A stretch of 64,000 nucleotides of DNA, taken from positions 33,403,076 through 33,467,075 of the forward strand of contig CM018037.1 in assembly GCA_008638375.1 (NCBI GenBank), in the 5' to 3' direction. Shown here piece after piece: positions 1 to 12,800 of this stretch. The position numbers and the translations under genes are program-made. This DNA comes from Nyssa sinensis (Eukaryota; Streptophyta; Magnoliopsida; Cornales; Nyssaceae). The notes beneath the pieces were generated by a model that did no database searches, had not been told where the DNA came from, and was given only the letters and a program-made list of their open reading frames with translations. Position 1 is the stretch's first letter. The number at the start of each line of letters is the position of its first letter.

Positions 1-1360
1 TGTAGGTTTTCAAGCACATCTCCCAACTGATCCTTCAACCTTGCTTTAGTAATAGTAATCTGCTTCCTCATCACTATATCTTCATTGTATTTTTCTTTCA
101 TGAATCATTGGGTTATTTGCAACATATTTAACCATCTTCATTGTACTATGGTTTCTTGAAACATTTGGTCATTTGCAATATACATAACATCTCAATATCC
201 GTAGCAGCCTTGATATCACAGATTCACAAGACATCCACATTAGTTCATCACTTCTAGGAAAGACTTCAACCATATCTTTATACTCTGCTTTAGCACTTGA
301 TTAAGCTACATTATTTTGTGTCTGTCTTTCGTATAAACATTTTTTTATAAGTAAATAATTCCATTCGTACCGCCAAAATAGAGGGTGCAAACATGTACAT
401 GTGAAGTATACATATCAATCCTCAAAACATCATTTTCATCTCATCCATAAACTATACAAAAGAAACCATTCCAATGATATAGAATAGCTCTGTACAATCC
501 AAAAGTATAATGTATGTAACTATATCCTCTTCAGCACAATCACGGAGCGTTCTTGCGCTTCATCTCATCCATATAACCAAATTGCCTGCCATCAACAAAT
601 GCACAATAAACAAAGACAATCTTACTCATATTCAAATGATTTCTTGCCAGTCAACATCAGAAAACCCTACAAATTGAAACATTTAGAAAGCCTGAGCAAC
701 AAACCATTTCCCTGAGGCCTGTTAAGATATATCTTCATGAAACGAATATGACATCCTAATTCCTGGCGTCTTGGACTTTGCACGTACTGACTAATCACTC
801 TGACTGCAAATATATATCTAGTAGTGTTGCAATCAAATATATCAATTTCCCATTAATCTTTATAACCTAATGGATCATCAAATTCCTTACCTTCCTCTTA
901 ACAGATTTCATTGGAATCCATAGAAGTATCTACTGGTTTAGCCCCTATGGTACCTATCTTTTTCTCGTAGAAGATATGTTACATATTTTCCCTGTGACCA
1001 CAAAATTACATTGTTTGACCTTGCTACCTTTATATTCAAGAATTACCTCAACCTACCTAATTCCTGCATTGGAAATGTTCGCCGAGACGAATTTTTATCT
1101 CACTTATACCCTTTCCATCACTATTTGCAATCACTATATCATCAACATGATAGCAAGAATGATGGCATGGCTCTGCCTTTGTTGCACAAATTTTGAATGT
1201 TAACATATATTCTTTTTTATTCAAACTTGGTAGCTGTAGGTTTAAACTTGTCAAAGCAAAGCCTTGGAGATTACTTAAGCCCAAAAGTAGCCTCCTTCAA
1301 CTTACATACCTTTTGTGACTTCTTAGCAACATATCCAGGGGGCTGCTCCGTGTATACTTC
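1..1360 (-). mobile_element. Decayed Ty1/copia pol remnant (RT to RNase H)
   Basis: Read on the minus strand, 1360 down to about 560 gives a broken but recognisable copia polymerase. A reverse-transcriptase stretch VYTEQPPGYVAKKSQKVCKL is followed by GLK-stop-SPR. Then come a YVDD-box derivative (HVDDIVIANSDGKG, near 1140), IGAKPVDTSMDSN, the VISQYVQSPR block, and the RNase H entry GFSDVDW near 650. Stops and frameshifts interrupt it throughout, so it is dead. Bases 1-560 show no clear motif and may be the element's 3' end. It lies upstream of the first visible SMC6 exon, presumably inside an SMC6 intron. Confidence 0.8.
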
Positions 1361-1730
1361 CTCTAGTTATACATTCTTAATATAAGATTCACTGAGAGAC
1401 CATCTCTTATTTACCAGAACAAACAACAGCAGTTGAAGCATATTCAGCTATTAAAGAGACTATTAAAATTTTGAAATAGTTATGACTGAGCAGTGACAGT
1501 TTTTAATGGTCTAACCTAGTATTTTGAATTAGTAAACATGTTCAGTATGTTTAACAAATTTCACTTTGTGAAAAAAAAACACTTATGGTCTAAGGCTTAC
1601 TTGCAGGTGCTCTCTTTGTATGTTTTGATTAAGTTATTGAAATGTTCATGATTTTTGTTTGTTTATATGAACAGATCTATGATTCTTAAAATGATTTGGA
1701 ATTAAATGATTTATATTTTTTATTTCGCAG

Positions 1731-3867
1731 ATTGAAGATAATGAAAGGAAACATCGTGAGATTTCATCTCACATCCATGATCTGCGACTACATCAAACCA
1801 ACAAGGTCTGGGCAATTCTTTTGGTTTTGCAGTCTTTTGATGCATGTGCACATGATAGGGTTTTCATATATTGAAATATAAAATCTGTCATGTTTTCACA
1901 TCATTTGTGCCTTTTTGTTTGATGACAGAATTTGTTTACATTTGCAATGTTTATGTTATATCCCTTTCATTACAATTATATTACTTATTCATAACTATAT
2001 TTTCTTCTGCTGCAGGTGACAGCTTTTGGAGGATTTAGAGTGACTAGTCTTTTACAGGCAATTGAGAGACATCATAAAAAATTCAAAAGGCCACCCATTG
2101 GTCCCATTGGTTCTCATGTGGTCAGTAGTTGAGAATAATCATACCTCCCTACATGTTCGTGCATGTGTGCAGCATTTGTAATGTTACCTGCATTGTTAAT
2201 CATAATGTAGAATTTGCCTTATTGCCCCCTAATTTAGGATTTGCAGGAGGGAATACTTCATAATAATTTATTTAATATAATTCCAAGTTAGTTTCAGTTG
2301 TGCAATTTTGGTTATTTAGCTCTGCTTCTTGTATTTAAGCATTCTCTCCCTTATGATGTGGGGCATGTTCTGGCTCAATAATATATATGTAATACACCAT
2401 ATGTATTGGCAGAAGTGGCATTCTCTTATATATTTGCAAACTCTTTTTTGCTTATTATTGACTAGACAATGGTTGAGGTCAATTGTGCAACTACCACTTG
2501 AAACTAGACTTCTAGATGCAAAGACAGTCACATTCTCATTTTTCTATAGAAGAAGCTGTTGAATTAACCCAAATGAATTTATCATTAAGGTGGTCAAATT
2601 ATTTTCCTTCATTGAGTTTTGTTAACTTCCAATCCACATATGGCACAAATGTGCCATAACCATTTTATGATATACATTCTTATTAGGGGTTTTCATCATT
2701 GAGTATATTTCTTTTCTGTCTTTTCTTTCTTTTGATACAATGATGTAGGACAACTTTAGGGAACTTTTAATAGACTTGACTACAGAGGATTTTGTGCCTG
2801 TTTGGTTATGTAAAGCTTGTAAGTTTGGGGTTCTCAAAGTTTGAATAAAGGTTGTATGCTTTGTGGATTGAATGGGTTGGAAGTAGTTAGATTTCAATCA
2901 TACTAGATTGAAGGATTTTTGGGAGAAAGGGTGCTAGGAATTCTGGAGTACAGATATTTTGTGCTAAGCTAGTGGCCACTGGGTAGCAGAATGGGTTAGG
3001 GTTAATTAATTTTAGGTAAATGCAATGGCTCTTTTAATTTTTATGTTATCTTGGTAATCACTTTCTTGCACTTTGTAAAATTCTATGTAATGCAGACTTT
3101 GGTTCACGGGGAAATGTGGGCTCTTGCTGTCGAAAATGCCATTGGAAAGTTGCTGAATGCTTTCATTGTAACAGACCATAAAGATTCTCTTCTTTTAAGA
3201 GGATGTGCCAGGGAAGCAAACTACAACCACCTTCAGATAATTATATATGACTTTTCCAGACCAAGGTAAGGAAGTGAATTTATTCTTATTTTGATTTGTA
3301 TTTTGTCTTTGGTTACGTGCTGGCTTTATCTTCTGCTAAGTGATATATTTCTCAAAATTGTACTTCTCCTTCTTGTTGTAGGTTGCATATTCCCAATCAT
3401 ATGGTTCCCCAGACTAAGCATCCAACTACTATTTCTGTTATAGATTCTGACAATCCTACCATAATGAATGTCTTAGTGGATGTGGTAATTTTATGGCTTT
3501 GCTATGGTCCCATATTTTATTTTTACCTATTTTACTTTGTTGTTAATCTTTATTATCTTCTCTATCATTTAGCTTGTTACATTTGAAACAAAGTGCCTTG
3601 TCATTTGAACATTGCTTGTACTTGTGCTCACTTTACCATGTATATAATGCTGTATTCAGCTTTCCTTCATCTTGATTGAGAGCTTCAGAACAAATTTGCG
3701 CTAGGTGCTGAATGGTTCCTTGAACATTTTAAAATAATCTCTTTTATTTTGTAGGGAAGTGCTGAGAGGCAGGTGCTTGTTAGAAATTATGATGTGGGAA
3801 AAACAGTTACTTTTGACCAAAGGATCGCAAATTTGAAGGAGGTTTACACGTCAGAGGGATATAGAAT
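1731..3867 (+). other. SMC6: SMC6 hinge-domain exons (first five visible)
   Basis: These exons encode the end of the first coiled coil ([18 protein letters not shown]) and the hinge, the globular dimerisation domain that joins SMC6 to SMC5. Typical plant SMC6 hinge blocks are visible: [59 protein letters not shown] and NVLVDV, then a segment running to SEGYRM. The donor of the fifth exon must be GT at 3868, because the next exon supplies the last base of the ATG (Met) codon. Confidence 0.93.
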
Positions 3868-6800
3868 GTAAGACGGAATCAAATTCTATGTTTTCTTCTT
3901 TCCACAGCTGATCATTTTTTACCCTGTTTCTCATAGGTGGTCGATATTACAAGGACTTTCTTATAATGAGTCTACGTAATTTACTAGCAAATGTTAATAA
4001 TGGTGCTTATATTATGGACAATTGGAGTTGCATATAAGTTCAATGGAGTTGAGAGAGTGCAGATTTCCATTGCTTGGATATTGCACTTGGATAATTGTTA
4101 GGGGTCTCATAAGCATAATTGCCAAATTTTGTATTGCATAGAGTACCCATTTTGTCTTTTTGGTTTTGTGTATTTGTTCACATCATGTATTTTAAGAAAC
4201 ATTTCTAATTTTAAAATAAATTGAATGACATGAAAAAATGAGTGCAAAAAAGTTAAAGAATTGTTAAATTCATATTGCAGAAGTAATGTTCATTTACCTG
4301 ACATATTAAGTGCCAAATATTCATTCTTTAAACCCCAACATCAGAAATCAAAAAATGGATATTAGGTTCCAAATTCTTATCTGTGGGCTTGTTTGGAAAT
4401 CTCAAGGAATGGTTTAGGTTCAGTCCTACCTCATTTTATGATTTAGTATGGGAAAACCAACACTCGGTTTGGAAAATGACTTTTTTCTGCCTTATTTCTA
4501 TGCAACCTTCAAATAATGACTTTAAAAACTAACCGACAAAACCAGATTGTATTTGCAAACTTTGCGCAATCAATCAAGACAAGAAAGGAGAGAGAAGAAG
4601 AAAAGAGAGAAATATATTATTGCAATGTCTCACTAGAGAGATAACTTAGAAGAAGAAGAAAAATAAAGCACCCTTTGTAGTAGGGTAAAACAGAAGAATA
4701 AAAGGACTAAAGACTAAACTACCTTTAATAGGCTAAAATAGAACTATACTATAAACCCCCCTCCCCCCAACAAACTAATGATATGACAGTAAAAAGCATC
4801 AAGAGTTTGTCAAGCAGAAAGTGGCAACACATAATTATGTGGGACTTCGTGAAGAAGTCATCTAACTGCAAAACAAAAGAGAAATCGTGTCCAGTTGAAG
4901 ATGATGGCACACAAAGTGACAGTTAATCTCAGTATGTGCGGTACACTCGTGGAAGATCGAGTTGTGTGCAATATGAATAACACTCTTGTTATCACAATAC
5001 ACAGTAGTAGGAACAGACAAAGAAATTCTAAGAGCAATAAGCAACCAACGGATTCAAACAATCTCTTTAGTAGTAGTGGCCATGGCATGATACTCAGTCT
5101 CAAGAGAAGAATGTGCAACAACAGTTCGTTTCTTGCTTTTCCAAGAAATAAAAGAGCCACCAAGAAAAATACAAAAGCCAATAAAAGACTTTTTGTCCAC
5201 ATAATTGCCAGCCCAGTCAACCTTGGAATAACCTTGAAGCTCTAAGGAAGACGAGAAAGAAAATAGCAAACTATGATGCAAGATACTGCGGAGATAACAG
5301 AAAATGCGTAGAACAACAACCTAGTGAACAATGGTACCTGTAGAGACAAATTGACTAACAACATAAACGACATACACAATATCAAAATGTGAAACAGTAG
5401 GATTGACCAAACTCTCAACTATAGCATGATATAGGAGTGCCATTGGCAGCAAGGTCCACCTCAATAGTAAAATGGCAAGGTAAGACCATTGCGTGGAGAG
5501 ATAGGTTTCGGAAAATCTGTATGGTGGTATGAACCTAAGCTTGCTTCAAGACTTGCTGATGAACCTTGTTTTGAAGAACGTAGTTGCACCATTCACCGCA
5601 TTCCATTGTCGGGATTGAATAAGACTCGAACTCGACGGAAGAAAAAGGGAAGTCCTCTCGTTCAACAGTGCAAGACCGACTCTAGGATCATGAGGCAACA
5701 GTCTTCCTTCTCCGGCTTAGGGAATGTTAAGAATGGATCTATTGAAACCTGCCTACCCATTGAGAAAAATTCCGTCTTGCCCCAAAATATGTCGAAATCT
5801 CCCAAAAGCGGGGCACAATGCCATTCAGAGGGAACCAGAATCTCAGGCATCAAATTTTCCTTGTTCGACAAAGCCTTTCAAAGCATGATTGTTGCGAAAA
5901 ATAGAAAGTGGGAAAGTTGTGGTTAATCGGAGAGAGAGAGAGATAGAACGGAGAATGAAAGACGGAAAGTAGAAGAGAAAAAAATGAGAGATGAAGGTCC
6001 CTTATATTCTGAGGGCCCTAGATATGAAGAGGCACCAAAGCCACCGAAACGTCGCTTGTCAACCGAAGCAATGTGCATCAAAAGACATGCACATGAATAC
6101 TCACTCTACATCGAGGTACACATGTTGGGGACAAATTTTGAGAGTATGGTTTGACGAATTTTTATAAATGAGGAACTTTGGTATGCAATCGAGGATCTCT
6201 AGCATAAAACCGAGGAACTTCTATGCATGGGCCACAAAACGGATTCTCTCACGAAACTTATCCTCTAGTGAGGAATTGTGGTGTCTCCAAGAGAGAGATT
6301 CCCTTCCTCGAGAATGTTGGTGTTGTTTTGAGGCCATGGCCAAATGACAAAAATACAGTTATGGTTTGCTCCCAAGATCATGGCATGTTGTAGACCCTGT
6401 CCCCTCGCGATTATGGTGATCCCTTTTTTGTGGGAATGTCGTAACCCCATATCATTTGGACGAGGTATATAAGCGCTATGCCTCAGGTGCCCAGCTGTCA
6501 TGGTCCTAGTCCCATGTGCAACTGGGTCATGATGACATGATTCCTTCTTCTGCAGTGCAGTTTAGTGCAACTGTGATTCATTGGGATGTATTCCCTCGAA
6601 ATGAGGGATTGTGTGGACTAGAGGCTGACAATAGGGGCTTAATTTTGCTGGAGGAATTCCTTTCCGGTACTCGGACTAATAGGATGAGGACACATCACAT
6701 CAGGCACAAAATAAGGGATTCCTAATGACTGTACATGCAAAAGTCTATAAATAGCACCGTTTGCCCAAAGAGGAAGGCATTGAGCAGAGAGCAAGGGTGT

Positions 6801-9800
6801 CCCTAGTATTTTACCTTGATCCTGGTGATAACCACCTTCTTCTTCCTATTATTCCACTTTGTTGTCCATTCTCCTTCTCCCTCATCCTTTACCCTTTTGT
6901 CTTTTCTATTCTGATATTGCCATTATGGGAGGTAGGCTCCTAGAGACCCCACCTTTGCACTCACAATGAGTTAAGCAGGAGAGCAACTGCAATATAGATC
7001 TCATGCTTTTATGTGTACCTATGCTATTTGTTAAAAATCAAAAAAAATCTTTAGAAGCTATTTCAAAATTTTCCTTTTAAAGGGACCTTCTTATAGAAAT
7101 GATATTTTATCTCTCAAGTTCCAAATACCATTTGATGGTTATGGTTGGTAATCATAAGTCATCCCATCTGATTTACTTAACAACATTTTGTACATGTCTT
7201 TTCTTAGTTAGTGTGTCATTGGCTTGCTAGTAAAGCTAGATCCTTTGAAGGGAGTTAAAGGTCTCTAAATTGACAGGATGGGGCCTATAGTTCAAAGGAT
7301 TGGGAACTAATCATGTCAAAGCTGTTGTAATACAGTGGCAAAAATTCCAGCATGATGTCAATGTGAGCTAAAAGTGGGGAGTGGGTCCTGTTCATAGTGG
7401 TAATTGCATTTAGAATATAGGGTTCCCAATGTTATGTATTGGGTGAATATTGAGTCAATCTAGAGAGTAAAGAGGTTGAGAGTACCTTGGGGAACAGTGT
7501 AGTACTGTATTCTGTTGAAGTATCAAGCCACATCTATTTATAGCAATCGGCACACATGATTAGTTTGAAGGGCACATAATAAGTGCACATAAGTTGAGCG
7601 ACAGTCACGGAGATGATTCCACGTGTCCAATAAGACATTCGAAGGATCTATCTTTCTCTAGGAAGACCAAGGTTTATCATAGGACCCGTGCAAGTCAAAA
7701 CTTTGGTGAACCCATGACCTTAACCATAATGCCCATAATCCTAAGAATCCTATTAGAAAGATCATGATGCAACTGACCTGAGCCACAACATGACCGCTTC
7801 CCATGCTCAAAAAACTCCTCTAGGTCTGCCCCCAACTATGAGCAATCACATAGTAACAAAGTGAACACCATTGAACAAGCATACCATGAAGGACTGAGCA
7901 GATTTTCCTTATTAGCTAAATTGTTGACCATCTAATTCTCAACATTTTTTTAGTTAGATTTGAAATGTTTTAAAAATAGCTATTAGACTAGCTATGGAGG
8001 TAGCCCTTATTGAAGATAATATGAGGGAAAATTGCCTAAGATGGTTAGACCATGTACAAGGACAACCTAAAACTGCTATTGTGAGAAAGAGTGACATGAT
8101 ACACATTGTGGGTTGTTGAGAGCTTGATATACATTGTTGGCCCAATTTTTAGATGAGTTGGTGGTTTAACATGGTATCAGAGCCTTGTTTATGAAAGGTT
8201 TTGGGTCAAGTCTCTCCATTTGCATTTATTCCTCCGTTTGTTTGTTTGTGCAAACTTGCACTCAGTCGTGCATTGTGTTTGTCGTGGTTTGATTGCCTCT
8301 CCACGCGTGAGTCCAGGGTCACACAGTGAGATGGGAGTGTTGAGAGCTTGATATACATTGTTGGCCCATTCTTTAACAGCTTGAGCTTTTAGATGAGTTT
8401 GTGGTTTAACAAGGGTAATGTTAGTGGAAGTGGAAAACCAAATTTAACATTGGTTGAAATAATAAGGAAAGAAATAATTACTTGTGTAATTGAATCTAAA
8501 ACCCTAGAACGAACATAATGGTGAAACATGGTTTATGTAATAGACTCAAAATAGTTGGAATAGAGGCTTAATTGAGTTGTAGTGTAGTTGTTGGTTTATA
8601 AATGTTTTTACCCCATCCAAAGAACTATGTTGAAACTGACTGGTTAAACTCATCGAGGTATAATGTATGTAGTTTTATACGAGGGCCTGATGTCTTCAAT
8701 GAGGGCCTAGAGTTTAGCCACATATGCATCGTGTGTGCCTCATTTGTTATGGCAATAATACTTTGAGATGCTAACAATGATGTTCTTACAGATATCATCA
8801 GTACTCGGTATTGTATTACTTGGGTCACCTTTGGTGCATCCCTTTGTAAATTTCTGTGTATCATATAGGGGAGAACCTGATGTCTTCAATGAGGCCTAGA
8901 TGACATTAAGGGATTGGCTTGATTAATATCTTTTGAAATCTTAATTATTTAAAATTTACTGGTTGAGGATGAAAATCATCTACAACAACAGCAATAGAAA
9001 ATATAAAGAATTTGGCATCATCCTCTGATTCAATTGGAAAATGTAGTTTTAATCCAACTTTGAGTGTTTAGAGATAATAGGTGCAGCCTTTTGAAAAAAG
9101 AGAAGGTAGGCTTTAATCATGCTGCGATACTTAATCAAATCACTCGAACGCTGGGTATCGGAGAATTGGTAATATAATGCTATATGGAACTGTTGACTTG
9201 GAAGGGGATCAAATTGTTTTCCAGTGGATGAGGGTCAAAAGATTTACAGGAAAGAAAAACAAAACGACCTTCTGACCCCAAAATTAAACCATTTGCTATT
9301 TAAAAAACAAAAAAAACAAAAACAAACATCAGCTCAAAGGAGCATAATTAAAGTATTTCTTACCTATCAAAAAAAATAATCAAAGTATTTCAGACCTGTT
9401 TTCCAAGAATCACTTAAATGCAATGCCTTGCTTCTTCCCTATTACAAACCTCATAGATTTTGATGTACCTATATATAGTTATCAGTGGCTAGTTTCAGGT
9501 TTTTATTGATGCAGTGTTTAAGTTATTCAACTGGTTCATGCACAGGCATGTTACTTTGAAATTATTTTAGATCTGTAAACTGGTTTCCTACTTCGTGTTT
9601 GTTTTGAAATCTAAGTATCTTGTACTAGCTGAATACAGTTATTGGAGACAAAGCAATGATTTGTTAATAATTTCTTCCTAGGTTTTCTCGTGGTTCAGCC
9701 CAGACCATTCTCCCGCCAAATAAGAAGGCCAGAACCAATCGTCTTTGTGGTTCATATGATGAACAAATCAAGAATCTTGAAAGAGATGCATTAAATGTAC

Positions 9801-12800
9801 AAGAACAAGCCCAAGAAGGCCGCGGAAAGAAAAGGAATGTGGAAGAAGGACTACAGGGTCTCAAGGTTGAACTGCAAAGTGCAAAGGTAATACTTGTCAT
9901 TGTTTTTCTACTTGTTTACTATGAGTAAATGCCTATTCTACTTGTTGCTTGTTTTATCTCCTTTTTTTTTTTTTAAGTGTGGCATTGTTTGACTTTTTGT
10001 TGTTTTCCCCTTCCTTTACCTGTATGTGCATCCCCAAAAGAAGGCATATGATACTTGCATGCTTGGCTATAGCTGGGTTATGCTACTTGCACGTAAGCCT
10101 TTCTTGCAACAGCTGAAGCGAATCAAGCTATATAGAGGAATATTTGAGGCTTACGGATCTGATGGGTAAATTTAGGCAACACCAGCTAAATTGAAGCAAT
10201 TGTGGGCTCACAATATTGATGGGAACGAGGACTCTACTTAAAGTTTCTCATAGTAAAACATAATTTTCTATTCTCTTTTGTCTGTGCTGCTCATAGTTCT
10301 TTATTTTGGTAGCAGTACTTGTAGTATCAAGTAGATCGATGGATGATGCAGTATGCCCTTGATTATCATGGGAGTACCATCTTCTATCGTGTCAATTTTG
10401 TTGAACTAGGCATTTTCCAAAAAAGAACTCAATGGGTAAAAAGAAAAAGTGAGATCCTACCAGGTTTTCCATTCAATCTTTGTGGAAACAGTCTCTTCGC
10501 TTGCAGAGTTAAGGTTGCATACATCTAACCCTTCCCAGACTCTACACTAGCGGGAGCCTTGTGCACTGGGTTTGCTTTTGCAGGATGATTTCTGTCAGTA
10601 AGGCTGCATTTGGATGCCAGATTTTCTTTTTTTTTTTGGTTGTTGGGTGGGGGAGGGGGTGTTGGACTATCCTTGGATGAGTAATCCCATGCTAACATTT
10701 TTAACCTATTATAACCAAACAACACTGCTTGCAAGTGCTGCTGTATGTAGCTTGCAACCTATTTAAATCCCTTTTTAAGTTTCCAGCATACCAAATAACT
10801 TAGGCATCAAATCCACTCCACTGTTCAATCCTTAAGCTACCAAACACATCTCAATCCCGATTACATTCACAAAAACATTCACCCAAACACACACACAGAG
10901 GAGCTGAGTATTTCAAACTTTACTTGCTAGTATTTTGATGCCAAGGTTCAAATCCGACAACAATAGAAAAATCTTAGAAATTTAAGGGAAAAAAAGAGAG
11001 GAAAGAAACAAAGGAAGAAAAAACCAACCTTAGTGGCAAATTACATGGCCTTCTAATCAATTCCAATACCATATTTCCAACAGTCAACCATACCTATTAG
11101 CAAGATATCCATCATTTATATCAACAAGCTCTAGCTTGAATAGAATCTCTCCCACCTTCCCATATGGGAGGTTGAGGGTTCAAGTCCTCTTAAGGGGCAA
11201 AGCGAGTATGTGTGAGATTTACCTATCAGAAAGAAAAAAAAAAAGAAAAAGATATCCATAATTATGAAAATTATCCATCATTTATGAAAGTTTTTCAAAA
11301 TGACACTTGCATAGTTGTATTTTCACCGTTTATATATTTCTTCCATTAGTAACAATAAATGGGAAAATCATTGTTGATATGCATTGTTGGTACATTCTTT
11401 GACAGGTTAAACTTTTAGAATAATTGGTTGTCTAACATGATATCAGAGCCCTAGTTATGGGAGGTCTCGATTTCAAGTCTCTCTATTTGCATTTCTTTTC
11501 CGTTTGCATTTGCACTCTCATCTACTTCGCATTTGTCTGTGTTGAGTCCGGGATTGGACATGAGGGGGAGTGTTGAGAGCTTGATATACATTGTTAGGTC
11601 CATTCTTTGACAGCTTAAGTTTTTGGAGTAATTGGTTGTCTAATAATCATCAACATTATCCATCATTTATGCATTAAATTTCTATATCTACTATTCCCCC
11701 ACACATAAATAACAACATAAAAAAAAAAAGGAAATCCATCAAGACCATTTTAGTTACCCAAACTATGGCACATAATGCTATCTAAGGCAAAAACAATCTG
11801 GTTTACCATCGCCTAAATTAAGCCCCAACAAAAAAAAAATGAAAAATGAAATACCAACTTAATTGATACATGTCCATACTAGAGCCACCTGAGAAAGAGG
11901 CAGACGGAAATACAAAAAAAAGGCATAAGAAATATCCAATAGGATACTTTGGAGGAGCACTCGTATTGGGAATGTTATCACCAGCAACCCTATCGACAGG
12001 GAGGTGTGGGAGTGGTGCATCAGTGGAAACTGCAGTTGCTAATAGTGCTGGTACAGGGGGGTGCCCATAAGAAGGTGCTGCCACTAGGGCCACTGGCACT
12101 GCTGCTGCAGCAACAACCTTAAATGGCTAAATCCATGTTACTGACTTTGATAAACATTCAATGCTGCTTTGGCTAATTTGAGAGATGTGTGAGACATGTA
12201 GCATGACCTAGAGTAGCCATAACAAACATACCACATGACCCTATACATAACAAAAATTTCAAATTGTTGACATTTATTAATAAATCAAATTCCACAACCA
12301 ATTATTATTTCATACTTCAAATACCATCAGTCCATCACCAATCACAGTATAGGAATCAATACAATACATGTCCATAAACCCAAGAATTAAAAATTGATTT
12401 TGTTTAGAAAGTTGAACATTCAAGGCCAAAGTTATTAAACAAATGCTCTGTTTCTTAAGTAAGAACATTCCCTTGCCCTTCCTCTGGTTCATTCCCTACT
12501 GCTTGCTCTTCCCCCTACTTGTTGGCCATTTGAATAAGTTCCTTCTACATTCATTTCATTGGTTTGGTGTGACATCTCAATGATGTTGGTAACATCACCT
12601 CCAAAATCAATTTGTGGAATGTTTGCATCAATGCGAACCTATGGGTGATCAACTGCCATCTCTCTTCTAATAAGATTGTGGAGAAGACAACACTCGGTTT
12701 TAATTCGATTTCGTGTTTTGATAGGGAAGGGCTTCTAAGAATAGTCCAACACTGAAACACATCTCAATGTTTGTATGGGCAGCTGAGCGCTTCATGTTAA

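Larger units (their letters stand above)
7940..8620 (+). mobile_element. RTE-type LINE 3' remnant, split by a miniature LTR element
   Basis: Left of 8114 the plus strand reads [20 protein letters not shown] then [20 protein letters not shown]. This is the RWFGHVQRRP-type C-terminal tail of RTE-clade reverse transcriptases. Right of 8411 it continues [20 protein letters not shown], with LERT ahead, as that tail does. The two halves are separated exactly by the 298-bp element at 8114-8411, so the LINE fragment was there first. Confidence 0.75.

Noticed and set aside
1057..1284. Separate small minus-strand gene
   Set aside because: It is part of the decayed copia reverse transcriptase (HVDDIVIANSDGKG).
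5489..5926. 145-codon frame as a host gene
   Set aside because: No family resemblance, an equally good frame on the other strand, and a position inside transposon debris in an SMC6 intron. Listed only as an unassigned frame.
11818..12099. Minus-strand Ala/Pro-rich 93-residue frame as the Harbinger DNA-binding partner
   Set aside because: It lacks a Myb/SANT-like pattern. Its composition is what a GC-richer non-coding stretch would give.
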